Part shown: piece after piece, positions 1-5,901 of the stretch | How the letters are laid out: each line of letters starts with the position of its first letter | Numbering within the stretch: the stretch's first letter is position 1 | NCBI GenBank assembly: GCA_036675345.1 | Contig: JAKFFE010000008.1 | Coordinates: forward strand, 1 to 7,637 | Direction: 5' to 3' | Origin: JALYOC01 sp036675345 | GTDB taxonomy: Bacteria > Myxococcota > Myxococcia > Myxococcales > Myxococcaceae | DNA: 7,637 nt | The notes under the pieces: generated by a model | Seen by the model: only the letters and a program-made list of their open reading frames with translations | Databases searched by the model: none | What the model was told of the DNA's origin: nothing | Program-made: the position numbers and the translations under genes

Positions 1-135
1 GGGCATCCCCAAGAGACGCGCAGCCAACTTCGGAGGTCACATCTACGGCCTGGCGACTCTTCGGCATCAGCCGCTTAGATCACAACCCGAAGATGTGTGG
101 GATCCTGAGAGCCTGTCCCCTTTTCTGCTTCGTCC
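1..135. other. Left-edge region downstream of the CBS gene, no supported gene
   Basis: No coding sequence can be supported here. Two plus-strand frames stay open but match no family I recognise; one of them (from base 2) simply runs on antisense to the CBS gene and stops at 224-226. A minus-strand ATG at 67-65 would open a frame running off the left edge, without a ribosome site. The stretch 107-127 reads, on the minus strand, as an AAAAGGGGACAGGCTC-type string. From memory this resembles sequence found near REP/RAYT-type repeats in various high-GC genomes, so a repeat remnant is possible but unproven. A 7-bp inverted repeat (TCTTCGG 58-64, CCGAAGA 87-93) lies here. It has no T-run and is not a convincing terminator for the CBS gene. 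Confidence 0.3.
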
Positions 136-1503
136 CTACTGGGCGCGCGCGGCCAAAAACTCGATCAGGTCGATCTTGGTGACGATGGCGATCAGCTTGT
201 TGCCCTCGCGCACCACCGCCACGTGATCCTGGGCGAAGACCTCGCGCAGCTTGGAGAGCGAGGTCTCCGGGGCCACCACCCCCTGCAGCGGGGCCACGAT
301 GGCGTCGATGCTGTCCACCTGCTTCTGCTTGCCGGCGATCAGCGCGTTGAGGAGATCCATCTCGTGGATCATCCCCACCGCCACCCCGTCCGGGCCGTTG
401 ACCGGCATCTGGCTGATCCCGTGCTTGCGCATCGTCTCCACCACCGCGCCGATCTTCTCGCCCTGCCTCGCGGAGATCACCTCGGTGCGCCGGCTGGAGA
501 TCAGGTCGCGCACGGTGCCGCTCTTGTCCTCCAGGAAGCCGTTGTCCCGCATCCACTCGTCTGAATAGAACTTGGAGATGTAGGAGGAGCCGGAGTCCGG
601 CAGCACGGTGACGATGGTCTTGCCCTTGCCCAGCTCCTTGGCCAACTCCACCGCGACGTGGATTGCCGAGCCGGAGGAGCCGCCGGCGAAGATCCCCTCC
701 TCGCGGGCCAGGCGGCGGGCGGCCAGGAAGCTCTGGCGGTCGTTGACCTGGCGCACGTCGTCCAGGACCGAGAAGTCCATCGCCTTGCACAGCATGTCCT
801 CGCCGATCCCCTCCACCTTGTAGACGTGGGGGGTGGAGAGCTTCCCGGTGCGGAAGTAGCTGAGGTACACCGACCCCTCCGGATCCACGCCCACGTTCTT
901 CAGGCCGGGGATCTTCTCCTTGAGGAACTTGCCGGCGCCGCTCATCGTCCCGCCGGTGCCCAGGCCGCTGACGAAGTAGTCCACCTTCCCGTCGGTCTGC
1001 TCGAAGATCTCCGGACCGGTGATCTTGTAGTGGGCCTCGATGTTGTCCGGGTTGTGGTACTGGTTCAGATAGAAGGCGCCCGGGGTCTCACGCACCAACC
1101 GCTTGGCGGTCTCGTAGTAGCTGCGCGGATCCTCGGCGGGGACGTTGGTGGGGGTGACCACCACCTGTGCCCCCAGCGCCTTGAGCCGGTTGACCTTCTC
1201 GGTCGACATCTTGTCCGGCATGGTGAAGATGCACTTGTAGCCCTTCACCGCCGCGGCCAGCGCCACACCCATTCCGGTGTTCCCGGAGGTGTTCTCGATG
1301 ATCGTCCCGCCCGGCTTGAGCTTCCCCTCCCGCTCCGCCTTCTCGAGGATGAACAGCGCCATCCGATCCTTGATCGACGCGCCGGGGTTCATGAACTCGC
1401 ACTTCACCAGCACGGTGGCGTCGTTCGGTCCGACCAGCTTGTGAAGCTTGACCAGCGGGGTGTTGCCGATGGCAGAGAGGATGTTTTCGTGGATCTTGGA
1501 CAT
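136..1503 (-). CDS. cbs: Cystathionine beta-synthase, PLP-dependent, with C-terminal CBS-domain pair
   Basis: This 455-residue cytosolic enzyme is predicted to condense L-serine with L-homocysteine to cystathionine (transsulfuration). Fold-type II PLP motifs are in order. NPGASIKDR at 39-47 carries the Schiff-base lysine K45. TSGNTG at 72-77 is the substrate/PLP loop. GLGTGGT at 180-186 is the phosphate-binding loop. GIGED is the substrate loop, GGSSGS lies at about 274-279, and LPDS ends at S304, the residue that contacts the PLP ring nitrogen. The SDEWM tail is typical of CBS rather than CysK. Residues about 327-386 and 395-455 form two CBS (Bateman) motifs, a likely nucleotide or S-adenosylmethionine regulatory module. 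The N-terminal heme segment of animal CBS is absent. The frame is open upstream to 2214, but homology begins at the ATG at 1503, which has a TAAGG Shine-Dalgarno nine bases upstream. A cysteine-synthase or O-acetylserine-using activity cannot be excluded. Confidence 0.93.
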   Translation of the reverse strand: MSKIHENILSAIGNTPLVKLHKLVGPNDATVLVKCEFMNPGASIKDRMALFILEKAEREGKLKPGGTIIENTSGNTGMGVALAAAVKGYKCIFTMPDKMSTEKVNRLKALGAQVVVTPTNVPAEDPRSYYETAKRLVRETPGAFYLNQYHNPDNIEAHYKITGPEIFEQTDGKVDYFVSGLGTGGTMSGAGKFLKEKIPGLKNVGVDPEGSVYLSYFRTGKLSTPHVYKVEGIGEDMLCKAMDFSVLDDVRQVNDRQSFLAARRLAREEGIFAGGSSGSAIHVAVELAKELGKGKTIVTVLPDSGSSYISKFYSDEWMRDNGFLEDKSGTVRDLISSRRTEVISARQGEKIGAVVETMRKHGISQMPVNGPDGVAVGMIHEMDLLNALIAGKQKQVDSIDAIVAPLQGVVAPETSLSKLREVFAQDHVAVVREGNKLIAIVTKIDLIEFLAARAQ

Positions 1504-1512
1504 GGCGGCGCG

Positions 1513-1517
1513 CCTTA
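1513..1517 (-). promoter_or_regulatory. Shine-Dalgarno (TAAGG) deciding the CBS start
   Basis: On the minus strand TAAGG lies nine bases upstream of the ATG at 1503. It supports this start over the many upstream in-frame codons. The same bases sit inside TATAAG (1519-1514), a good -10 match. The element cannot be both: either the gene is read from an upstream transcript (possibly with the zinc-finger gene) using the Shine-Dalgarno, or it has its own promoter and a near-leaderless transcript. Confidence 0.45.
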
Positions 1518-1571
1518 TACCCGGGATGGACCCCGGGGGGCGACTGCAACGCCAGGGCGGTCCTGCCGCTC

Positions 1572-1784
1572 CTACTGGGAGCTCTTCACGTAGCGGTCGC
1601 CCTTCATCAACAGTTCGATCCGCTGCAACACATCCGCCTTGTAGACCCGCGAGCCGCACATCAGGCAGGCGCCCTGGGGCACGGCAGTGAGCACGACCAT
1701 CTTGCCGCTGACATTCATGCGGACCTCGACGAACCGACGTTCGTAAACCCCCGAGCAGGGGCATCTGCCGTAGTCGAGATGCAT
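1572..1784 (-). CDS. Small YgiT-type zinc-finger protein
   Basis: This 70-residue protein has the layout of a YgiT-type zinc-finger domain: an N-terminal cysteine knuckle (CPCSG, C8 and C10), a two-strand segment (RRFVEVRMNVSGKMVVL, 17-33), VPQGAC leading into a second knuckle (C40-x-x-C43-G), then a helix (VYKADVLQRIELLM, 47-60). The first knuckle is C-x-C instead of the usual C-x-x-C, which is unusual. Family members bind zinc. Some are antitoxins (MqsA N-terminus) and many are stand-alone proteins of unknown role. No toxin partner gene is adjacent, so an antitoxin role is not supported. The frame is open to 1829, but the ATG at 1784 is preferred: it has AGGG six bases upstream and avoids overlapping the divergent gene at 1808. 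The stop lies 68 bases before the CBS start on the same strand, so co-transcription is plausible. Confidence 0.75.
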   Translation of the reverse strand: MHLDYGRCPCSGVYERRFVEVRMNVSGKMVVLTAVPQGACLMCGSRVYKADVLQRIELLMKGDRYVKSSQ

Positions 1785-1793
1785 GAACCGCCC

Positions 1794-1800
1794 TACAATA
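1794..1800. promoter_or_regulatory. Candidate -10 element shared by the divergent genes at 1784 (-) and 1808 (+)
   Basis: The 23-bp gap between the divergent start codons contains TACAATA. On the plus strand TACAAT (1794-1799) is a five-of-six match to the -10 consensus and ends eight bases before the GTG at 1808. On the minus strand the overlapping TATTGT (1800-1795) fits TANNNT and ends ten bases before the ATG at 1784. Neither side has a strong -35; the plus side has TAGTCG (1771-1776) at a 17-bp spacer, three of six. Transcription from either would begin at or within a few bases of the start codon. Inference only. Confidence 0.35.
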
Positions 1801-1807
1801 CCCGGCC

Positions 1808-2506
1808 GTGGCCAACTGGAACCCTCCAAAGGTGAATCCTTTCGCCGGCCTGTTCGGGCCCAAACCGCAACAGGCCAAGCCGGTAGAGCTCCCGCGGCGG
1901 GTGTCGATGCGGGCGATGAAGGCGGTGGATCTCAAGAAGCTGTCCGCCGACGACGTGCTGGAGGTGGACGAGTTCTCCATCGCCGAGAGCGCGGGACAGG
2001 AGGAGGACTTCGGCCGGGAGGAGGCCCGCGACGTCCAGGACCGCGCCCGCCGGGCGGCCAAGGCCGGCAAGAAGGACATGCCCGCCCTGAAGGCCGAATC
2101 CTTTGGGCCCCCACAGGCGGCGCGTCCGGATGCCCTGGGCACGGTGGCCCAGAAGCTGCCGCCCCGCCCGGTGGATCCCAAGTTCAGCGCCCTGGTGGCC
2201 CTGGACAGCGCCAAGGACCCGGGGGTCTATTTCGTGGATGACTCCGCGCGTGAGAACCACCGCGAGGAGGAGGAGGATCCGGAGCTCCGGGAGGCGGTGG
2301 AGGAGTGCATCCGCCTGCTGTTCGGGGTCACCGGCATCCACCACGTGGGACCGGGGAAGAACGATCAGGGACAGCCGGTGATCATCGTCGCCGCCGGCAC
2401 CGGCTTCACCCAGGAGTCGATCCGGGCGGTGCCGGAGAGGGTGCACCGCTTCGCCACCCTGGTGGCGCTGCCCTTCGATCTGGTCCCGCTGCGTCGTTCC
2501 CGCTGA
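1808..2506 (+). CDS. Hypothetical protein with conserved-looking C-terminal domain
   Basis: I do not recognise this 232-residue protein as a named family. It has no signal peptide or membrane segment, so it is probably cytosolic. Residues 1-157 look low in structure: a Pro-rich start (PKVNPFAGLFGPKPQQ), a charged segment 60-95 rich in Glu, Arg, Lys and Ala, and an acidic EEEED run at 153-157. Residues 158-232 look like a compact folded domain: a helix (ELREAVEECIRLLFGV), a strand ending in HHVGPG, a turn with DQGQP, a hydrophobic strand VIIVAAG, a helix, and the end VHRFATLVALPFDLVPLRR. The alternating pattern suggests an alpha/beta unit. The GTG at 1808 is chosen because the reading continues well from there and a -10-like TACAAT sits eight bases upstream. 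No Shine-Dalgarno is visible. It is divergent from the zinc-finger gene and 101 bases before the sugar-kinase gene. No function should be assigned. Confidence 0.8.
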   Translation: MANWNPPKVNPFAGLFGPKPQQAKPVELPRRVSMRAMKAVDLKKLSADDVLEVDEFSIAESAGQEEDFGREEARDVQDRARRAAKAGKKDMPALKAESFGPPQAARPDALGTVAQKLPPRPVDPKFSALVALDSAKDPGVYFVDDSARENHREEEEDPELREAVEECIRLLFGVTGIHHVGPGKNDQGQPVIIVAAGTGFTQESIRAVPERVHRFATLVALPFDLVPLRRSR

Positions 2507-2571
2507 TCGGTGGCGGTAGCGCCGGTTCTGCGCCACGGATGATTCGCAGTGGATGTTCGGCGGATGTGGCT

Positions 2572-2600
2572 TTGACCCACCCCGGATCGACGCGGATACT
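2572..2600 (+). promoter_or_regulatory. Sigma70-type promoter for the sugar kinase/nucleotidyltransferase operon
   Basis: TTGACC (2572-2577, five of six to the -35 consensus) and GATACT (2595-2600, four of six to the -10) are separated by exactly 17 bases. The expected transcription start is about 2606-2608, that is, at the ATG of the kinase gene at 2608, predicting a leaderless mRNA. The only purine block near the ATG (GGAG, 2603-2606) is one base from it, too close to act as a Shine-Dalgarno. Three GGATG copies (2537-2541, 2551-2555, 2562-2566) lie just upstream. Confidence 0.55.
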
Positions 2601-2607
2601 CCGGAGC

Positions 2608-3645
2608 ATGGAACTCGAGGCCGCGCTGCGCGACCAGGTCACCCAGGCCACCGGTAGAGATGCGAAGGACTTTCCAGTCACCCAGCTCAAGGGAGACGCC
2701 AGCAACCGGTCGTACTACCGGGTGGGCCGGCCACCGGACAGCTACGTGCTGATGGTGATGCCCCCCGGCTCGTTGACGAAGAGCGAGGAGGCGACCAAGG
2801 GACAGGCGCCCACCGAGCTGCCCTTCCTCAACGTGCACCGCTATCTCCAGCGGCTGGGGATCCGGGTCCCGAAGATCCACCGCTACGACGAGCCGGCGGG
2901 GATGATGGTCCTGGAGGATCTGACCGATCTGACCTTCGAGCAGGCGCTGGAGGGCGGCAAGCGGCGGGAGGAGCTGTACGGCCGCGCGGTGGAGCTTCTG
3001 GCCCAGCTGCGCGCCCGCGCCGAGAAGGAGAAGGACCCCTCCTGTCTGGCGTTCACCCGCGCTTTCGACGAGGACCTCTACGACTGGGAGCTGCACCACT
3101 TCCGCGAGTGGGGGATGGAGATCTGGAGCGGGAAGAAGCCCACCGAGGCCGAGCGGAAGGAGCTGGACACCACCTTCCGGCAGATCGCCGTCCGCCTGGC
3201 GCAGGAGCCCCGGGGGTTCACCCACCGCGACTACCAGAGCCGCAATCTGATGGTGAAGGAGGGCGAGCTGGTGGTGATCGACTTCCAGGACGCCCTGCAG
3301 GGGCCGCGTCAGTACGACCTGGTGGCGCTGCTGCGGGACAGCTACGTGGAGCTGGATCGTCCCTTCGTGGAGAAGATGCTGGACCGGTACATCCAGGCCT
3401 TCGAGAAGGAGAGCGGGGAGAAGATCGACCGCGAGGCGTTCATCTCGTTCTTCGACCTGCTCACCGTGCAGCGCAAGCTCAAGGACGCCGGCCGGTTCGA
3501 GTACATCCACCGGGTGAAGGGCAACCCGGGGTTCCTGGTCTCGATCCCCGCCTCGCTGCGCTACGTGCGCGACGCGCTGAAGAAGAAGCCGGAGCTGGCG
3601 CGGCTGCAGCAGCTGCTCTCCCAGTACGTCCCCGAGCTGGCCTAG
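2608..3645 (+). CDS. AmgK-like sugar kinase (aminoglycoside phosphotransferase fold)
   Basis: This 345-residue cytosolic kinase belongs to the APH/choline-kinase superfamily and resembles AmgK, the anomeric MurNAc/GlcNAc kinase of peptidoglycan recycling. The glycine-loop equivalent is GDASNRSYYRV (29-39). The N-lobe strand VLMVMPPG follows and lacks an obvious catalytic-type lysine, as I recall for AmgK relatives. VLEDL (101-105) is the hinge. The catalytic loop is HRDYQSRNLM (206-215), with base D208 and metal ligand N213. IDFQD (224-228) carries the second metal ligand D225. The C-terminal helical segment runs to 345. The frame is open upstream, including an in-frame ATG at 2539, but similarity starts at MELEAAL and the promoter at 2572-2600 points to the ATG at 2608. 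The stop codon abuts the next gene's ATG, so the two are translationally coupled. The true sugar substrate is inferred; hexoses other than MurNAc are possible. Confidence 0.85.
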   Translation: MELEAALRDQVTQATGRDAKDFPVTQLKGDASNRSYYRVGRPPDSYVLMVMPPGSLTKSEEATKGQAPTELPFLNVHRYLQRLGIRVPKIHRYDEPAGMMVLEDLTDLTFEQALEGGKRREELYGRAVELLAQLRARAEKEKDPSCLAFTRAFDEDLYDWELHHFREWGMEIWSGKKPTEAERKELDTTFRQIAVRLAQEPRGFTHRDYQSRNLMVKEGELVVIDFQDALQGPRQYDLVALLRDSYVELDRPFVEKMLDRYIQAFEKESGEKIDREAFISFFDLLTVQRKLKDAGRFEYIHRVKGNPGFLVSIPASLRYVRDALKKKPELARLQQLLSQYVPELA

Positions 3646-4671
3646 ATGAAGGCGATGGTGCTGTGCGCCGGGCTGGGCACCCGGCTGCGTCCGCTGACCG
3701 AGCGCTGGCCCAAGCCGGCGATCCCGCTGCTGGGCCAGCCGATCTTCCGCTACGCGCTGGGGGTGCTGCGCCATGCCGGGGTCACCGGGGTGGGGATCAA
3801 CACCCACCACCTCCCGGGGGTGATGGAGGAGGTGGCCCACGCCGAGGCCCAGCGGGCGGGGCTGCCGCTGACGGTGGTGCAGGAGCCGATCATCCAGGGC
3901 ACCGGGGGTGGGATCCGCGGCCTGCGGGCGCTGCTCTCAGACGACGTGTTCATCGTCTACAACGGGGACATCCTCTTCCCGCTGGATCTGGTGCCGCTGG
4001 TGGCCGAGCACCGGGCCTCGGGCGCGGTGGCCAGCATGGTGCTGCTGCCGATGCCGGAGAAAGAGAAGTTCTCCGCGGTGGAGCTGGATGCCCAGGGATC
4101 GATCCGGCGGATCGCCGGCAAGGGGCCGGGCGGAGAGCGGCTCTCCTCCTGGCACTTCTCCGGGGTCCACCTCTTCTCGCCGGAGGTCTTCGACTTCATG
4201 GCCCCGGAGGGACCGGACGACATCCTCCAGACCTACCAGCGGATGATCGAGAAGGGGGTGGGGGTGCGGGGGCTGAGGACCCAGGCCTACTGGTCGGATC
4301 TGGGGACCCCGGCGCGCTACCTGGCCACCTTGAAGGATCTCCTCTTCCGCCAGGTGCCGCTGGAACTGTTGGGAGACGCCTCCCCGTTTGCCTCCGCGCA
4401 GAAGGGGACCGGCAACTACTGGGCAGGTCCGGAGGCGCGGATCGACGGTGCGGTGGCCGGCCCGGCGTACTTCGCCGCCGGAGCCCGGGTGGAGGCGGGG
4501 GCGCAGCTAGGTTCGGCGGTCTATCTGGGGCCGGGAGCCCGGGTGGGGAAGGGCGCCCGGCTGAACCGGGTGGCGGTGCTGGACGAGACGGAGATCGCCC
4601 CCGGGGAGGAGCTGGTGGAGGTGATTGCCTGGAAGCACCACCGGATCCCGGCGGCGCTGACCGGCCCCTGA
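3646..4671 (+). CDS. MurU-like sugar-1-phosphate nucleotidyltransferase with C-terminal beta-helix-like extension
   Basis: This 341-residue enzyme is predicted to transfer a nucleotidyl group from an NTP to a sugar 1-phosphate, the step after the upstream kinase. The signature LCAGLGTRLRPLT is at 6-18, with K23-P24 following. GTGGGI (85-90) is the base/sugar loop, NGD (107-109) supplies the metal-binding D109, and WSDLGTP (216-222) supplies D218. The catalytic domain covers about 1-235 and resembles MurU. MurU itself is only about 220 residues, whereas this protein has about 100 more. Residues 261-325 show degenerate hexapeptide periodicity (AGPEARIDGAVAGPAYF, then GARVEAGAQLG, GPGARVGKGARL), typical of a left-handed beta-helix as in GlmU or ManC-like pyrophosphorylases. 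No acetyltransferase catalytic residue can be assigned. UDP-MurNAc recycling is the leading idea; GDP- or dTDP-sugar formation is an alternative. The gene ends ten bases before the convergent phosphatase gene. Confidence 0.85.
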   Translation: MKAMVLCAGLGTRLRPLTERWPKPAIPLLGQPIFRYALGVLRHAGVTGVGINTHHLPGVMEEVAHAEAQRAGLPLTVVQEPIIQGTGGGIRGLRALLSDDVFIVYNGDILFPLDLVPLVAEHRASGAVASMVLLPMPEKEKFSAVELDAQGSIRRIAGKGPGGERLSSWHFSGVHLFSPEVFDFMAPEGPDDILQTYQRMIEKGVGVRGLRTQAYWSDLGTPARYLATLKDLLFRQVPLELLGDASPFASAQKGTGNYWAGPEARIDGAVAGPAYFAAGARVEAGAQLGSAVYLGPGARVGKGARLNRVAVLDETEIAPGEELVEVIAWKHHRIPAALTGP

Positions 4672-4681
4672 GCGACGGCGG

Positions 4682-5446
4682 CTACTCCGCGCGCCAGCGG
4701 GCCAGCACGCAGGTCACGTTGTCGTTGCCGCCGGCGGCGTTGGCCATCTCGATCAGCTGGGTGCAGGCCGCCTCCAGGTCGGTGACTCGGGCGAGGACGT
4801 CCTGGATCTGGGGGTCGGTGACCATCCCGGAGAGCCCGTCCGAGCAGACCAGGAACTGATCTCCCTCGCGGCACTCGAACTTGTTCACGTCCACCTGGAC
4901 GGTGTCCTTCATCCCCAGGGCGCGGACGATCACGTTCTTGTGGGGGAAGGCCTCGATCTCCTCCGGGGTCAGCTTCTTGGCCTTGAGGTAGTCGTTGAGC
5001 AACGAGTGGTCTTCGGTGACCTGGCGCAGCTGCCCGTCCCGCTGGAAGTACACCCGGCTGTCGCCGACGTGGCCCACGTAGGCGTGGTGGGCGGCGAAGT
5101 GGACGGTGGCCACCGTGGTGCCCATCCCCTTGAGCTTCTGCTCCACCGCGGCCCGCTCGTAGATCCGGCTGTTGGCCAGCTTGATCGCGGTGGCCAGGCG
5201 GTTCTCGTCGTAGTTCCGGGTCTTGTCCATCTTGTACGGCCAGGTGGCTTCCTGATCCTGGGCAGTCAGACGGAAGAACTCGGAGATCTCGTCCACCGCG
5301 ATCTTGGACGCGACCTCTCCGGAGGAGTGGCCCCCCATCCCGTCGGCGACGCAGAACAGACGTTCGTCGGGCAGCACGAGGAAGTTGTCCTCGTTGTGGT
5401 TCCGCTTCATTCCGACGTGGGTGTGACCGGCGACCTCAATGCGCAT
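4682..5446 (-). CDS. PP2C-family protein Ser/Thr phosphatase (Stp1/PrpC type)
   Basis: This 254-residue, single-domain, soluble metal-dependent phosphatase is predicted to dephosphorylate Ser/Thr residues modified by Hanks-type kinases. All expected PPM motifs are present: RNHNED (15-20, metal-coordinating D20), ADGMGGH (34-40, D35), GMGTT (108-112), HVGDSRVY (126-133), EDHSL (145-149), VIVRALG (172-178), CSDGLSG (201-207, D203) and GGNDNVT (239-245, D242). There is no regulatory or membrane domain, and the length is normal for the Stp1 class. The ATG at 5446 begins MRIEVAGHTHVGMKRN, a typical family start with G-x-x-R upstream of the N-x-E-D motif. The Shine-Dalgarno is weak. The gene lies 62 bases downstream of the DUF192 gene on the same strand and has a candidate promoter of its own in that gap. 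No Ser/Thr kinase gene is in the window. Confidence 0.93.
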   Translation of the reverse strand: MRIEVAGHTHVGMKRNHNEDNFLVLPDERLFCVADGMGGHSSGEVASKIAVDEISEFFRLTAQDQEATWPYKMDKTRNYDENRLATAIKLANSRIYERAAVEQKLKGMGTTVATVHFAAHHAYVGHVGDSRVYFQRDGQLRQVTEDHSLLNDYLKAKKLTPEEIEAFPHKNVIVRALGMKDTVQVDVNKFECREGDQFLVCSDGLSGMVTDPQIQDVLARVTDLEAACTQLIEMANAAGGNDNVTCVLARWRAE

Positions 5447-5482
5447 TCGTGCGAGCCTGAGCCGTTCTTCTGAGGGCTAAAG

Positions 5483-5512
5483 ACGTTAACAAAGCGGTTC
5501 CCGGCGGGTCAA
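5483..5512 (-). promoter_or_regulatory. Candidate promoter for the PP2C phosphatase gene
   Basis: On the minus strand TTGACC (5512-5507, five of six) is followed after 18 bases by TAACGT (5488-5483), which fits TANNNT. This would start transcription near 5476, giving a leader of about 30 bases before the ATG at 5446. The -35 overlaps the stop codon of the DUF192 gene. The -10 is only three of six to consensus, so confidence is limited. Read-through from the DUF192 gene is the alternative. Confidence 0.3.
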
Positions 5513-5886
5513 AGAGACGATCCGGGCATGGCTGCCTGGGGATCGAAGCGAAGCTGATCACCTTCTGTAGTTCCGCTGGCTTCCGCGATCCCTGCCGGCA
5601 ACTCCAGCACCGAACGTGCTGCCCGATAGATCCGGGTCACCCGCCAGGGCGGCAGGGCGTGTACCACCTTCACCACCCGTAAGTCGCGTGCCAGGAACAC
5701 CACGTCGATCGGGAAGCGCATGAAGAACATGTGGATGGAGTCGCAAGGGTCGATCCACAGCCCCTCCCCGGTGGGAAGGTCCTCGCGGCCCATCAGCCCC
5801 CGGAAGCGGGACCAGAACCCGGTCGCTTCCTGGGCGCGTTCGGCGAGAATCCTGCCTCGCGTCTCATTGGTTACTCGCAGGCGCAC
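5509..5886 (-). CDS. DUF192 family protein
   Basis: This 125-residue protein covers one full DUF192 domain. The family hallmarks are visible: a short N-terminal strand (RLRVTNETRG), FRGLMGRE (28-35), the central IHMFFMRFPIDVVFL (51-65), VVKVVHALPPW (71-81), and VLELPAG (93-99) followed by a helix and a GDQLRF end. The fold is a small beta-barrel and the biochemical role of the family is not known. Many relatives carry a signal peptide or lipobox; none is present here, so the protein is probably cytosolic. The frame is open upstream to 6210, inside trmL, but the domain begins at the GTG at 5886, preceded by AGAAGGTGGA, a near match to AAGGAGG. That start leaves only 15 bases before the divergent trmL ATG. 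The PP2C gene follows 62 bases downstream in the same direction. Confidence 0.85.
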   Translation of the reverse strand: MRLRVTNETRGRILAERAQEATGFWSRFRGLMGREDLPTGEGLWIDPCDSIHMFFMRFPIDVVFLARDLRVVKVVHALPPWRVTRIYRAARSVLELPAGIAEASGTTEGDQLRFDPQAAMPGSSL

Positions 5887-5901
5887 TCCACCTTCTAACC
5901 C

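Noticed and set aside
1520..1537. CCCGGG hairpin (1520-1525 with 1532-1537) between the zinc-finger and CBS genes as a terminator
   Set aside because: A six-base-pair stem with a six-base loop but no following T-run on the minus strand; more likely chance in GC-rich DNA.
658..1593. Open frame of 311 codons on the plus strand
   Set aside because: Antisense of the CBS gene, His/Leu/Val/Asp-rich, no recognisable motif.
1572..1784. Toxin-antitoxin module based on the YgiT-type domain
   Set aside because: No HigB/MqsR/RelE-like small toxin gene is adjacent on either side and there is no helix-turn-helix domain.
1504..2214. Upstream extension of the CBS reading frame by over 200 residues
   Set aside because: The extension is antisense to the 1808-2506 gene, has no family similarity, and the CBS fold starts normally at the ATG at 1503 with a Shine-Dalgarno.
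2305..2607. N-terminal extension of the AmgK-like frame, including the in-frame ATG at 2539
   Set aside because: It overlaps the preceding gene in another frame, shows no kinase similarity, and the predicted transcription start lies at 2606-2608.
2365..3840. Long open frame of 491 codons on the minus strand
   Set aside because: His/Leu/Gln/Val-rich antisense of the kinase gene with no domain; the kinase motifs on the plus strand are intact.
3108..4859. Long open frame of 583 codons on the plus strand
   Set aside because: Low-complexity Gly/Ala/Arg/Pro composition in another frame over two recognised genes; a high-GC shadow.
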